Below the pieces are notes generated by a model. That model was not told the DNA's origin and did not search any database. It saw nothing but the letters and a program-made list of their open reading frames with translations. 6,136 nt of DNA from Candidatus Benthicola azotiphorus (GTDB taxonomy: Bacteria; Gemmatimonadota; Gemmatimonadetes; Palauibacterales; Palauibacteraceae). The translations under genes were made by a program, and so were the position numbers. Position 1 is the first letter of the stretch, and every line of letters starts with the position of its first letter. Location of the stretch: NCBI GenBank assembly GCA_947581745.1, contig CANPVW010000132.1:1-6136 (forward strand). The letters are read 5' to 3'. Positions 1 through 5,738 of this stretch are shown here, piece by piece.

Positions 1-21
1 CTCTGCACGGTAGTCTGCCTT

Positions 22-59
22 TCGTCATCGCCGGAAGGGGCATCCGCCCTGTATGACGA
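22..59. repeat. Second imperfect inverted repeat in the non-coding end
   Basis: TCGTCAT (22-28) pairs with ATGACGA (53-59), enclosing a smaller AGGG (36-39) / CCCT (47-50) stem with a 7-base loop. It lies downstream of the minus-strand gene run and could be a second termination structure or the tail of a convergent gene outside the window. The interior mismatches make the outer stem weak. No reading frame I trust covers positions 1-114. Confidence 0.25.
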
Positions 60-84
60 TTCACGCGACCGACCTTGCACAGCA

Positions 85-107
85 GACCCGGCCACGACAG
101 CCGGGTC
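85..107 (-). terminator. GC-rich hairpin just past the last gene, possible terminator
   Basis: A perfect 8-bp stem (GACCCGGC at 85-92 pairing with GCCGGGTC at 100-107) closes a 7-base loop, beginning eight bases after the stop codon at 115. Its place at the end of a gene run suits transcription termination or protection of the mRNA 3' end. No run of U follows on the minus strand, so it is not a textbook intrinsic terminator. Confidence 0.45.
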
Positions 108-114
108 GGGCTCG

Positions 115-669
115 TCAGGGGAGATACCGCTCGGGTATCGGTTCCGAATCGGTCTCTCCCTGCCAGTAGATGTTCACGATCCACCAGCGAGAGCCATCGA
201 ACAGCAACTGAAAGCTGTTGATTCCGCGAGTGAACGGCTCTCCCTCCGCCTCCCGGCGCGACTCGTAGGTACTGAACGCGTGGGCGATGTGCCCGTATCG
301 CTCGTCCACCCGGTGAATCTCGACTTCGTAGAACGCGTTCTCGGCGAAGTAGCTCTCTGCGCCCTCGATCCACTCCGAAACGCTCATGAAACGGTAGCCG
401 ATCTCGTCTTCGGCGTTCACGAAACTCGGGATGAGCCTCGCTTCCGCCACGAACAGCGAGCGCATCCGGTCCCAATCCCGGGGCGCGCCCGCCGGTCCCG
501 AGATCACGTCGTACACTGCCCCCAAGATCGCGTCGACGGACGCGACGTCCGCAGGATCGGCCGCCGGGGCCTCCTGGGCGGACGCTCGCTCGACTCTTCC
601 GAGGGTAGTAGCCGCGAACAGGAGGAGCACCAGGTTGGTCCGCCCGAAAGATCTCAAGCGCATCGTCAT
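115..669 (-). CDS. Exported NTF2/SnoaL-like (DUF4440-type) protein of unknown function
   Basis: A 184-residue protein with a clear Sec signal peptide: basic MTMRLRSFGR, a hydrophobic core TNLVLLLFAATTL, and an ASA|Q cleavage site after residue 31. The mature protein is therefore probably periplasmic. It looks like a single NTF2-like cone domain: an N-terminal helix (VASVDAILGAVYDVISG, 42-58), the WDRMRSLFVAEARLIPSF segment (66-83), a helix with SVSEWIEGAESYFAE (96-110), then strands FYEVEIHRVDERYGHIAHAFSTYES and a C-terminal FQLLFDGSRWWIVNIYWQ (153-170), the typical last hairpin of this fold. NTF2-like proteins range from enzymes to ligand-binding or purely structural roles, and nothing here fixes substrate or role. 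It is the last gene of the run, 17 bases after rdgB, with its own good ribosome site and a hairpin just past the stop. Confidence 0.82.
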   Translation of the reverse strand: MTMRLRSFGRTNLVLLLFAATTLGRVERASAQEAPAADPADVASVDAILGAVYDVISGPAGAPRDWDRMRSLFVAEARLIPSFVNAEDEIGYRFMSVSEWIEGAESYFAENAFYEVEIHRVDERYGHIAHAFSTYESRREAEGEPFTRGINSFQLLFDGSRWWIVNIYWQGETDSEPIPERYLP

Positions 670-674
670 CACCG

Positions 675-681
675 TTCCTCT
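675..681 (-). promoter_or_regulatory. Shine-Dalgarno AGAGGAA fixing the start of the NTF2-like gene
   Basis: AGAGG (681-677) lies seven bases before the ATG at 669. This favours that ATG over the in-frame GTG directly before it (672) and the ATG at 663. Confidence 0.5.
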
Positions 682-686
682 TCAGG

Positions 687-1307
687 TTACAGGGGTTCCA
701 GCCAGCGCCGGAACGAACGGATCGCCTCGGCCCGGTGGCTGATTGAGGCCTTGACCTCCGGCGGCAGCTCTCCGAAGGTCCTTCCGTGCCCGGGAAGCAG
801 GAACAGAGGATCGTATCCGAAGCCTTCCTTGCCCCTCTCTTCCCGCACGATACTTCCCTCGACGCGGCCGCTGAGGAGCAGGGTGCGCCGTTCGCCTACG
901 CAGGCCAGGGCGCAGCGATAGTGCGCGCGCCGACCGCTGGCGTCGATGTCCCGCAGCTGCTGAAGCAGGAATCTGTTGTTGGCGGCGTCCTCGCTTTCGC
1001 CCGGCAGACGCTGGTCCGCCGCGAAGCGTCGTGATCGCACTCCGGGTCCCCCCTCAAGCGCATCCACGCACAGCCCCGAATCGTCCGCCACGACCTCGAG
1101 GTCGCTGTGCTGTCTGTAGAAGCGTGCCTTCGCGAGAGCGTTCTCTTCGAACGAATTGAAGATCTCGACAGAGTCCTCACCCTCGAGACGTGCGAGACCG
1201 AGATCATCCAGCGTGAGGATCCGAATCGGAAGGCCGGAGAGCAGACCCTCGATCTCACGCAACTTGTGACGGTTGCGCGTGGCGAGGAGGAGTCGCCGTT
1301 CCGTCAC
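687..1307 (-). CDS. rdgB: XTP/dITP diphosphatase (RdgB/HAM1 family)
   Basis: Hydrolyses non-canonical purine triphosphates (dITP, ITP, XTP) to monophosphate and pyrophosphate, keeping deaminated purines out of DNA and RNA; cytoplasmic. The 206-residue protein has all the family blocks: LLATRNRHKLREIEGLL (7-23), SFEENALAKARFYR (52-65), VADDSGLCVDALEGGPGVRS (73-92) with the metal/catalytic Asp pair 75-76, GRVEGSIVREERGKEGFGYDP (147-167), FGELPPEVKASISHR (178-192) with Lys186 and the SHR motif. Length is typical. The start is the GTG at 1307, nine bases after the ctaB stop. There is no strong Shine-Dalgarno, so it probably depends on ribosomes leaving ctaB. The TAA is followed 17 bases later by the next gene. 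Confidence 0.95.
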   Translation of the reverse strand: MTERRLLLATRNRHKLREIEGLLSGLPIRILTLDDLGLARLEGEDSVEIFNSFEENALAKARFYRQHSDLEVVADDSGLCVDALEGGPGVRSRRFAADQRLPGESEDAANNRFLLQQLRDIDASGRRAHYRCALACVGERRTLLLSGRVEGSIVREERGKEGFGYDPLFLLPGHGRTFGELPPEVKASISHRAEAIRSFRRWLEPL

Positions 1308-1316
1308 GGGCGACGT

Positions 1317-2291
1317 CTAGCCGTTCGCGGCGGCGCTGCCGACCACCACCGCGGCGTCCCTTGGGGCCTCGATGACTCCCTTCCGCCCACTTCCTCCATC
1401 CAGCGTAAGGACGAGCAGAAGAACGGGCAGGTACAGCAGTGAGACACGGAACAGCCCTCGGGCCGTGGGGGAATCGGCCCGCAGCGCGAACCGGAAGGCG
1501 CTGGCCACGTAGATCCCGGTGAGAAGCAGTGCCGCGAAGGCGTAGACCCCCCCGCTGATCCCCAACAACGCCGGGAGCAGGCTGGCCGGAAGCAGAGCCA
1601 CGGCGTAGAGCACGGACTGGTGTCTGGTCTGTCTTCCCTCGGGATCGGAAACACCCAGCATCTTGAAGCCGCCGCGCCGGTAGTCCGCCCGGTACATCCA
1701 CGCCAGAGCCAGGAAGTGAGGCAACTGCCAGAAGAAGAGAATCCCGAACAGAGCCCAGGCGCCCGGGTCGATGGATCCGGTAGCTGCCGTCCATCCTCCC
1801 ATGATCGGCAACGCTCCCGGCACCGCGCCCACGAGCGTGGACAGGGAAGACACCCGCTTCAGAGGCGTATACACGAGCACGTAGGTCAGGAGCGCCGCGA
1901 TCGCCAGCCAGGCCGTCAGAGCGTTCACGAACACGGCCAGGAATACGATGCCGATGCAGGAGACCAGGATGGAGAACAGCCAGGCCGCGCCGGGTGACAC
2001 CTTGCCCGCCGGCAACGGGCGTCCACGCGTCCTGTCCATCCGCGCGTCGATGTCGCGCTCCAACACCTGGTTCAGGGCGCTCGTCCCACCCGCGACCAGT
2101 CCGATCCCGACCGAAGCGACGAGGAAGCGCCAGCCGCTCACGCTGCCGCCAGAGCCCAGGAGGAATCCCGCCCCCGCCGTAATCAGCACCATGAGTGTGA
2201 TACGGGGCTTCATCAGGGAAAACAGGTCCGCCGGACGATTCCCCGCTGCCAGGGCACCGTAAGAACCTCGCAATACGTTCGATTCGGTCAC
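1317..2291 (-). CDS. ctaB: Protoheme IX farnesyltransferase (heme O synthase)
   Basis: Adds a farnesyl group to heme b to make heme O, the precursor of heme A or the cofactor itself in heme-copper oxidases. It is an inner-membrane UbiA-superfamily enzyme. The 324 residues show LMKPRITLM (26-34), the prenyl-diphosphate/Mg site NQVLERDIDARMDRTRGRPL (74-93) with Asn74, Asp80 and Asp82, YTPLKR (141-146), GALPIMGGWTAATG (159-172), FFWQLPHFLALAW (186-198) and the second acidic loop DYRRGGFKML (203-212), followed by the QTRHQSVLYA segment. Roughly nine membrane helices are visible, and length is normal with a short Ala/Gly/Val-rich tail. The start is the GTG at 2291: no ATG, GTG or TTG lies upstream in frame before the TAA at 2372, and GGAGGG sits 11 bases before it. 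rdgB follows nine bases after the stop. No cytochrome oxidase subunit or ctaA gene is in the window. Also known as cyoE. Confidence 0.95.
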   Translation of the reverse strand: MTESNVLRGSYGALAAGNRPADLFSLMKPRITLMVLITAGAGFLLGSGGSVSGWRFLVASVGIGLVAGGTSALNQVLERDIDARMDRTRGRPLPAGKVSPGAAWLFSILVSCIGIVFLAVFVNALTAWLAIAALLTYVLVYTPLKRVSSLSTLVGAVPGALPIMGGWTAATGSIDPGAWALFGILFFWQLPHFLALAWMYRADYRRGGFKMLGVSDPEGRQTRHQSVLYAVALLPASLLPALLGISGGVYAFAALLLTGIYVASAFRFALRADSPTARGLFRVSLLYLPVLLLVLTLDGGSGRKGVIEAPRDAAVVVGSAAANG

Positions 2292-2320
2292 TTCCCCGCT
2301 CGCCCTCCGCCAGTGCTCAT
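2288..2320 (-). CDS. Possible 10-codon leader ORF overlapping the ctaB start
   Basis: An ATG at 2320 has GGAG eight bases upstream (2332-2329), a better-placed ribosome site than that of most genes here. It opens a frame encoding MSTGGGRAGK, whose TGA (2290-2288) overlaps the ctaB GTG (2291-2289) as GTGA. The same overlap type links the first two genes of the window. If translated, it would carry ribosomes onto the ctaB start and across the ctaB Shine-Dalgarno (GGAGGG, 2308-2303). A frame this short can easily arise by chance, and no peptide function is implied. Confidence 0.2.
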   Translation of the reverse strand: MSTGGGRAGK

Positions 2321-2366
2321 GCTCTCCACTCCGCGCGCACCTTTCCGGCCGCCTCTCGAGCGTACG

Positions 2367-2396
2367 TATTTACCTGATAGAACCCCTTCGTGGCAA
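2367..2396 (-). promoter_or_regulatory. Weak promoter candidate upstream of ctaB
   Basis: In the only sizeable intergenic gap, the minus strand has TTGCCA (2396-2391; five of six bases match the -35 consensus), an 18-base spacer, and TAAATA (2372-2367; only three of six match the -10 consensus). It lies about 75 bases before the ctaB GTG. This AT-richer pocket stands out in GC-rich surroundings, but one weak match is poor evidence. It could serve ctaB and the genes after it independently of the envelope block. Confidence 0.22.
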
Positions 2397-2407
2397 TCTC
2401 GGATCGG

Positions 2408-2872
2408 TTACGGAGAGCTGGACGAGCGGATCCGGTCGACGAGATCGGAGCTCGATAGTCCGGGTTCCAATCGGACGAGGACCACTTCGCCCCCCGCTTC
2501 CCGCACCGCCCTCGCACCGGCGACCTGGCTCTCCCTGTAGTCCGCGCCCTTGACCAGTACATCGGGAAGCAGGTCTCTAATAAGGTCCTCCGGAGTGTCC
2601 TCGTCGAAGATCGTGACGGCATCGACGAAGCGGATTGCCGCGAGCACTTCCGCACGATCTCTTTCCGATTGGTATGGACGCGGAAAACCCTTCAGCCGCC
2701 TGGCGGACGAGTCGGAGTTCACCCCCACGACCAGGATGTCGCCATGCGAACGGGCTGCCTCCAGGGACGCCACGTGCCCGCGATGCAGGAGATCGAATAC
2801 TCCGTTCGTGAAGACGAGGCGTTCCTCGCGAGGCCTCCCGTACGTTCGAACGAGAGCCGCCCGCTCCAGCAC
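2408..2872 (-). CDS. rfaE2: D-glycero-beta-D-manno-heptose 1-phosphate adenylyltransferase (RfaE domain II)
   Basis: Transfers AMP from ATP to heptose 1-phosphate to give ADP-heptose, the precursor of inner-core LPS heptose. The product has the nucleotidyltransferase signature FTNGVFDLLHRGHVASLEAA with the HxGH motif (His30-Arg31-Gly32-His33). It continues with VVGVNSDSSARRLKG (48-62), ERDRAEVLAAI (70-80), FVDAVTIFDEDTPEDLI (82-98) and PDVLVKGADY (103-112), then the C-terminal LSSSDLVDRI (139-148), which matches the family's STT-type ending. This is the split form, with no kinase domain (HldE domain I). Counted from the GTG at 2872 it is 154 residues, the usual size, and leaves a 46-base gap after the antiporter. 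The frame stays open upstream to a TTG at 2980, which would overlap the antiporter by 62 bases and add 36 Arg/Ser-rich residues unlike the family. No good ribosome site marks either start, so the 5' end is uncertain. Confidence 0.87.
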   Translation of the reverse strand: MLERAALVRTYGRPREERLVFTNGVFDLLHRGHVASLEAARSHGDILVVGVNSDSSARRLKGFPRPYQSERDRAEVLAAIRFVDAVTIFDEDTPEDLIRDLLPDVLVKGADYRESQVAGARAVREAGGEVVLVRLEPGLSSSDLVDRIRSSSSP

Positions 2873-2918
2873 AGGAGCGGGGGCCGGAATGCCTTCGGAC
2901 TGCCTCTCGCCGGCCGAC

Positions 2919-4460
2919 TCAGAAATGGGTGTCCTCCAGCTCGTCGATCGACGGCGCCGGCGGATTCGGTTGGGCCGCAAACAGGACCTTGAGCACCGGC
3001 GGCACGATGAACGTCGAGAGCATGACCATGATCAAGATCGCGCTGTAGACGGCCCCCGAAAGGATCCCGGCGGAAAGGCCGATTGAGGCGAAGATCAACC
3101 CCACCTCTCCTCTCGGTACCATCCCGACCCCGACGACGATCCTGCTGACTTCCGCCTTCCGAACCGCCAGGCCCGCGACCAGCTTCCCGACGATCGCGAT
3201 CGCCGTCAGAATGAGACCCACGACGAGCACGGCGAGGTCGAAATCGGCCGAGCCAGGGATGAACAGGTGGACGTTGACCGGCGCGCCGACGGCCACGAAA
3301 AAGATCGGCGTGAACACGTCGGCCACCGGTTCGATCTTCTCGACGACGGAATCGAACTGATTCGTGGACGAGAGAACCAGGCCAGCCGCGAAGGCCCCGA
3401 TGATCATGGCCGAGCCAGCCCAATCCGCGAGAGCCGCGATTCCCAGTGCAAAACAGAAGGCTGTAACGAGCAGCACACCGCGCACACGCATCCTGTCAAC
3501 GGCGTCGAACAGTACGGGCGCGAACCGATTACCGATGATTACGGCGAGCACCAGAAAGCCGACCGCGAAGAGGAAGATCCGGCTGATCGCGAAGAGACCT
3601 ACGGCGGCACCCGAGGCCAGGCCCGCGACCACGGCGAGGATCACGATCCCCAGCACGTCGTCGATCACGGCGGCTCCGATGATGATCCGGGCCTCCGCCG
3701 TGTGCATCCTCTCGAGGTCCGAGAGGACACGGGCCGTGATACCGACCGAGGTGGCGGTCAGTGTCGCTCCCACGAAGACCGAGACCACCGCGAAGCTGAT
3801 CCCCTCGGGATGCACTCCGATCGTGGGGTTCGCCAGGTACCAGTAGAGAAAGCCAAGGGCAAAGGGTACCGCGACACCGATCAGCGCTACCGCCGATGCA
3901 GTCCGGCCGACGCTGAACATCTCCTTCAGATCGGTCTCGAGGCCGATCTCGAACAGCAGGATGGACACCCCGATCTCGGCGAACACGTGGATGATCTCGT
4001 ACATCTCCGTGCCCTGGTCGGGAATGACCCCGAGCACGCTGCCCCCCAGAATCACGCCCGCCAGAAGCTCTCCGAGAACCGCGGGCTGTCCCCGTCGCTC
4101 CACCATCTCGCCCAGGAGCTTGCCCGACAGCAGAATGAGGATCAGGACGAAGAAGACATCGCGGATTCTCGGCCCATGCCCTTCTCCGTCGACAGACGGC
4201 AGGCCCTCCGAGCCCGCGTCCTGAACGCCGTGCCCGGCCTCCGCGCCTTGCTGCCGATCGGCGCCGCTTCCCCAATCGCCAATGGCGCCGATCAGGGAAG
4301 CCTGCGATGCGGCAGGCACCGGATCCGCCCCGGGTGACTGCGAACCACCGCTCAGGGGACCGATGTCAGTCGGCGCGCCGCACAGGAACCACACACCCGC
4401 CCCAAGCAGGGCGAAGCGGCGGAGGCGCCGCGCTCGTAGTTGCAGACCGCGGCCTACCAC
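2919..4460 (-). CDS. CPA2-family cation:proton antiporter (KefB/NapA-like membrane domain) with N-terminal extension
   Basis: An inner-membrane exchanger, probably swapping Na+ or K+ for H+. The 513-residue product carries CPA2 marks: GQPAVLGELLAGVILGGSVLG (124-144), FAEIGVSILLFEIGLETDL (160-178), TATSVGITARVLSDLER (235-251, the unwound-helix region), AAVIDDVLGIVIL (263-275) with the paired Asp267-Asp268 typical of electrogenic members, GKLVAGLAV (425-433) with a helix Lys426, and PRGEVGLIFASIG (449-461). About twelve membrane segments lie between 101 and 495. The C-terminus is a short acidic tail, with no TrkA-N/KTN domain as found in KefB or KefC. Oddly, residues 1-30 look like a Sec signal (RARRLRRFALLGAGVWFLCGAP), followed by about 70 polar Gly/Asp/Ser-rich residues before the first membrane helix. 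The GTG at 4460 has GGAG ten bases upstream and overlaps the lptE stop by seven bases. Specificity cannot be read from sequence. Confidence 0.9.
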   Translation of the reverse strand: MVGRGLQLRARRLRRFALLGAGVWFLCGAPTDIGPLSGGSQSPGADPVPAASQASLIGAIGDWGSGADRQQGAEAGHGVQDAGSEGLPSVDGEGHGPRIRDVFFVLILILLSGKLLGEMVERRGQPAVLGELLAGVILGGSVLGVIPDQGTEMYEIIHVFAEIGVSILLFEIGLETDLKEMFSVGRTASAVALIGVAVPFALGFLYWYLANPTIGVHPEGISFAVVSVFVGATLTATSVGITARVLSDLERMHTAEARIIIGAAVIDDVLGIVILAVVAGLASGAAVGLFAISRIFLFAVGFLVLAVIIGNRFAPVLFDAVDRMRVRGVLLVTAFCFALGIAALADWAGSAMIIGAFAAGLVLSSTNQFDSVVEKIEPVADVFTPIFFVAVGAPVNVHLFIPGSADFDLAVLVVGLILTAIAIVGKLVAGLAVRKAEVSRIVVGVGMVPRGEVGLIFASIGLSAGILSGAVYSAILIMVMLSTFIVPPVLKVLFAAQPNPPAPSIDELEDTHF

Positions 4461-4990
4461 TGTGATTGCGCTCCGTCCACGATCTTCTGCACGAGATTAT
4501 CCAAGGCGACTTCCTGGCCCGTAGATTCGCCCGCCGGATCGGCGGGGCTGTATTCGCCGTCTCCCACTACTCCAGTGCCGTTCCAGATCACCTCATTCCG
4601 CGACCTGTCGATGATCTGGACCTGCGCCACGATGGACACCCGTCGCTGAAAGACGGCGGCGCCCACGTTCTCCACTCCCTGGAAGTTGATAGCGGTATCC
4701 GTGTAACGCGACAGCTCCGCGACTATCGTCGCGTCGGCCTCCGCTTCCGCCGCCAGCTGGACGCCCAGGTTACGGCGTACGGCATCAAGGAGCTTCTCAG
4801 TGAAGCTCTGGGTGAGCGCAAACTGGGTGGTGCGGTTCTCGATCGGCGGCACGTAAACGGTCTTGATATGGGACGGCAGACCGCCTCCACCCGCGAAGGT
4901 ATAGTTACAACCTGCCGAGCCGGCCACCATGACACCGAGCGGCACCAGAAGTGTCAGGCGCCTAAGGAACGCGCGGCAAATCATATACAT
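4454..4990 (-). CDS. lptE: LPS-assembly lipoprotein LptE
   Basis: LptE is the outer-membrane lipoprotein that plugs the LptD barrel and helps insert lipopolysaccharide into the outer leaflet. The 178-residue product has a basic start (CRAFLRRLT), a hydrophobic core (LLVPLGVMVAGSA) and a lipidation Cys at residue 28 (SAGC). The mature N-terminus CNYTFAGGGGLPSHIKTVYV and then PPIENRTTQF follow the LptE family pattern of a Cys-x-Tyr start, a PxHIKT strand and an ENRT turn. After this come a helix (LTQSFTEKLLDAVRRNLGVQ), strands with VAELSRYTDTAINFQG, and a C-terminal helix ending QKIVDGAQSQW. Length is typical. The start at ATG 4990 overlaps the upstream lipoprotein by 29 bases, and the stop overlaps the GTG of the antiporter gene by seven bases. 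No lptD is visible in the window. Confidence 0.88.
   Translation of the reverse strand: MYMICRAFLRRLTLLVPLGVMVAGSAGCNYTFAGGGGLPSHIKTVYVPPIENRTTQFALTQSFTEKLLDAVRRNLGVQLAAEAEADATIVAELSRYTDTAINFQGVENVGAAVFQRRVSIVAQVQIIDRSRNEVIWNGTGVVGDGEYSPADPAGESTGQEVALDNLVQKIVDGAQSQW
4471..4474 (-). promoter_or_regulatory. Shine-Dalgarno GGAG supporting the antiporter GTG start
   Basis: GGAG on the minus strand lies ten bases upstream of the GTG at 4460, inside the final codons of lptE. It supports starting the antiporter at that GTG, and therefore including the signal-like N-terminus, over the next in-frame GTG at 4394. Confidence 0.4.
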
Positions 4991-5738
4991 GCGCGGGATG
5001 ACTTTCCTCCTGGCTCACGACCCCCTCAACGCGCCAGCGCACCCGGCTGTGCTCCTCCAGGTCCCTGAATTCGGCCTCGCTCGGCCATGCTCCGGGAGCC
5101 TCCCACTCCAGGTTGACCCGCTGCACCGTACGTCCATGAATCCGCTCTTCGACTCTGCGCAGTCGTCCGTTCCGCACGTAGAAGTAGGTCCTGCGGTCGC
5201 TCACTCCTCCGTAGACGAGCACGGAATCGGAGGCAGTCGTGTAGCCTTCCGCCACCCCATCGCCCGGCCTGAACAGCCCGGCCATCGCGTAGACGAACTC
5301 CAGACCCGGGATCTCGACGTCTTCGATTTCGCCCTGACTGCGCAGCTCACGGCCGGCTACGGCGATCGCCATCGCCACGTCTCCCGACGTGAAGAGGTCG
5401 ACCCGAAGGCTGTCGGGAGGATTGTACCGCCCGACGCCCTGGCCTCCCACGCTTCCCCGCCGGTCCGCGTACGTCCATTCGAAGCGCAAGGTGGCGGGTC
5501 CGGAAGCGCTCGTGCTGGTCCTCACCCGGGCTGCGAGATCCGCCGGATTCGCGATCGGGGGCCCGCTCTCGATCGCGCTGACACACCCGCCGAGCGCCAG
5601 GAGCGCCAGCCCCGCGAGGCCCGCGTGGACGCCACGGGACAATCCACGTCCCGGGCACCGCCCGAACGGCCGGAAGCTACCCGCCGGCCCGAGACCGAGC
5701 AAGAAAGGCCGGGGCTTCCGAGCCGGATCTGAAATCAC
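4962..5738 (-). CDS. Putative outer-membrane lipoprotein, possibly LolA/LolB-like fold
   Basis: A 258-residue protein if the GTG at 5738 is used. That start overlaps the thioesterase stop (GTGA) and has AGGA nine bases upstream. The hydrophobic stretch LAGLALLALGGC ends in a good lipobox (LGGC, Cys52), so the mature protein should be lipid-anchored. The leader from this GTG would be long, about 51 residues. An in-frame TTG at 5642 would give a compact 19-residue signal (MSRGVHAGLAGLALLALGG before Cys) and may be the real start, although no clear ribosome site precedes it. The mature part alternates short hydrophobic and charged strands (LRFEWTY, GVGRYNPPDSLRVDLF, AMAIAVAGRELRSQG, LVYGGVSDRRTYFYVRNGRL), resembling the antiparallel-sheet lipoproteins of the LolA/LolB/DUF4292 group. 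I cannot confirm the family. Its 3' end overlaps lptE by 29 bases, which suggests a role in envelope lipid or lipoprotein handling; this is inference. Confidence 0.75.
   Translation of the reverse strand: MISDPARKPRPFLLGLGPAGSFRPFGRCPGRGLSRGVHAGLAGLALLALGGCVSAIESGPPIANPADLAARVRTSTSASGPATLRFEWTYADRRGSVGGQGVGRYNPPDSLRVDLFTSGDVAMAIAVAGRELRSQGEIEDVEIPGLEFVYAMAGLFRPGDGVAEGYTTASDSVLVYGGVSDRRTYFYVRNGRLRRVEERIHGRTVQRVNLEWEAPGAWPSEAEFRDLEEHSRVRWRVEGVVSQEESHPAHVYDLPRVP
5002..5011 (-). promoter_or_regulatory. Strong Shine-Dalgarno sequence for lptE, inside the upstream gene
   Basis: The minus strand reads AGGAGGAAAG here, a full AGGAGG match lying within the last codons of the upstream lipoprotein gene. 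The nearest usable start in the lptE frame is the ATG at 4990, with 15 bases between AGGAGG and ATG. That is longer than usual, but no better-placed start codon lies between them. A second in-frame ATG at 4984 is even further away. Confidence 0.5.

Noticed and set aside
280..921. Plus-strand 213-codon frame opposite the NTF2-like gene and rdgB
   Set aside because: Spans two unrelated real genes on the other strand, has no family motif, and is dominated by Arg, Ser and His.
2317..2655. Minus-strand 112-codon frame ending KGFYQVNTYAREAAGKVRAE, partly in the rfaE2-ctaB gap
   Set aside because: The tail looked protein-like, but most of the frame is a Ser/Arg-rich shadow of rfaE2. No usable start with a ribosome site lies in the intergenic part, and rfaE2 is complete in its own frame, so it is not a frameshifted C-terminus.
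2719..3423. Minus-strand 234-codon frame across the antiporter/rfaE2 junction
   Set aside because: It is a second frame of the antiporter that runs into rfaE2; the product is Gly/Arg-rich low complexity. I considered a frameshift fusion, but both real genes are complete in their own frames.
3267..4337. Long plus-strand open frame (356 codons) opposite the antiporter
   Set aside because: The translation is rich in Arg, His, Asp and Gln with no hydrophobic core or recognisable motif. It lies wholly antisense to a gene with clear family motifs, as expected of GC-rich codon bias.
4378..4386. Possible lipobox Cys (FLCG) in the antiporter N-terminus
   Set aside because: The residues before the Cys are Trp-Phe-Leu, which do not fit a lipobox, so lipidation is not supported.
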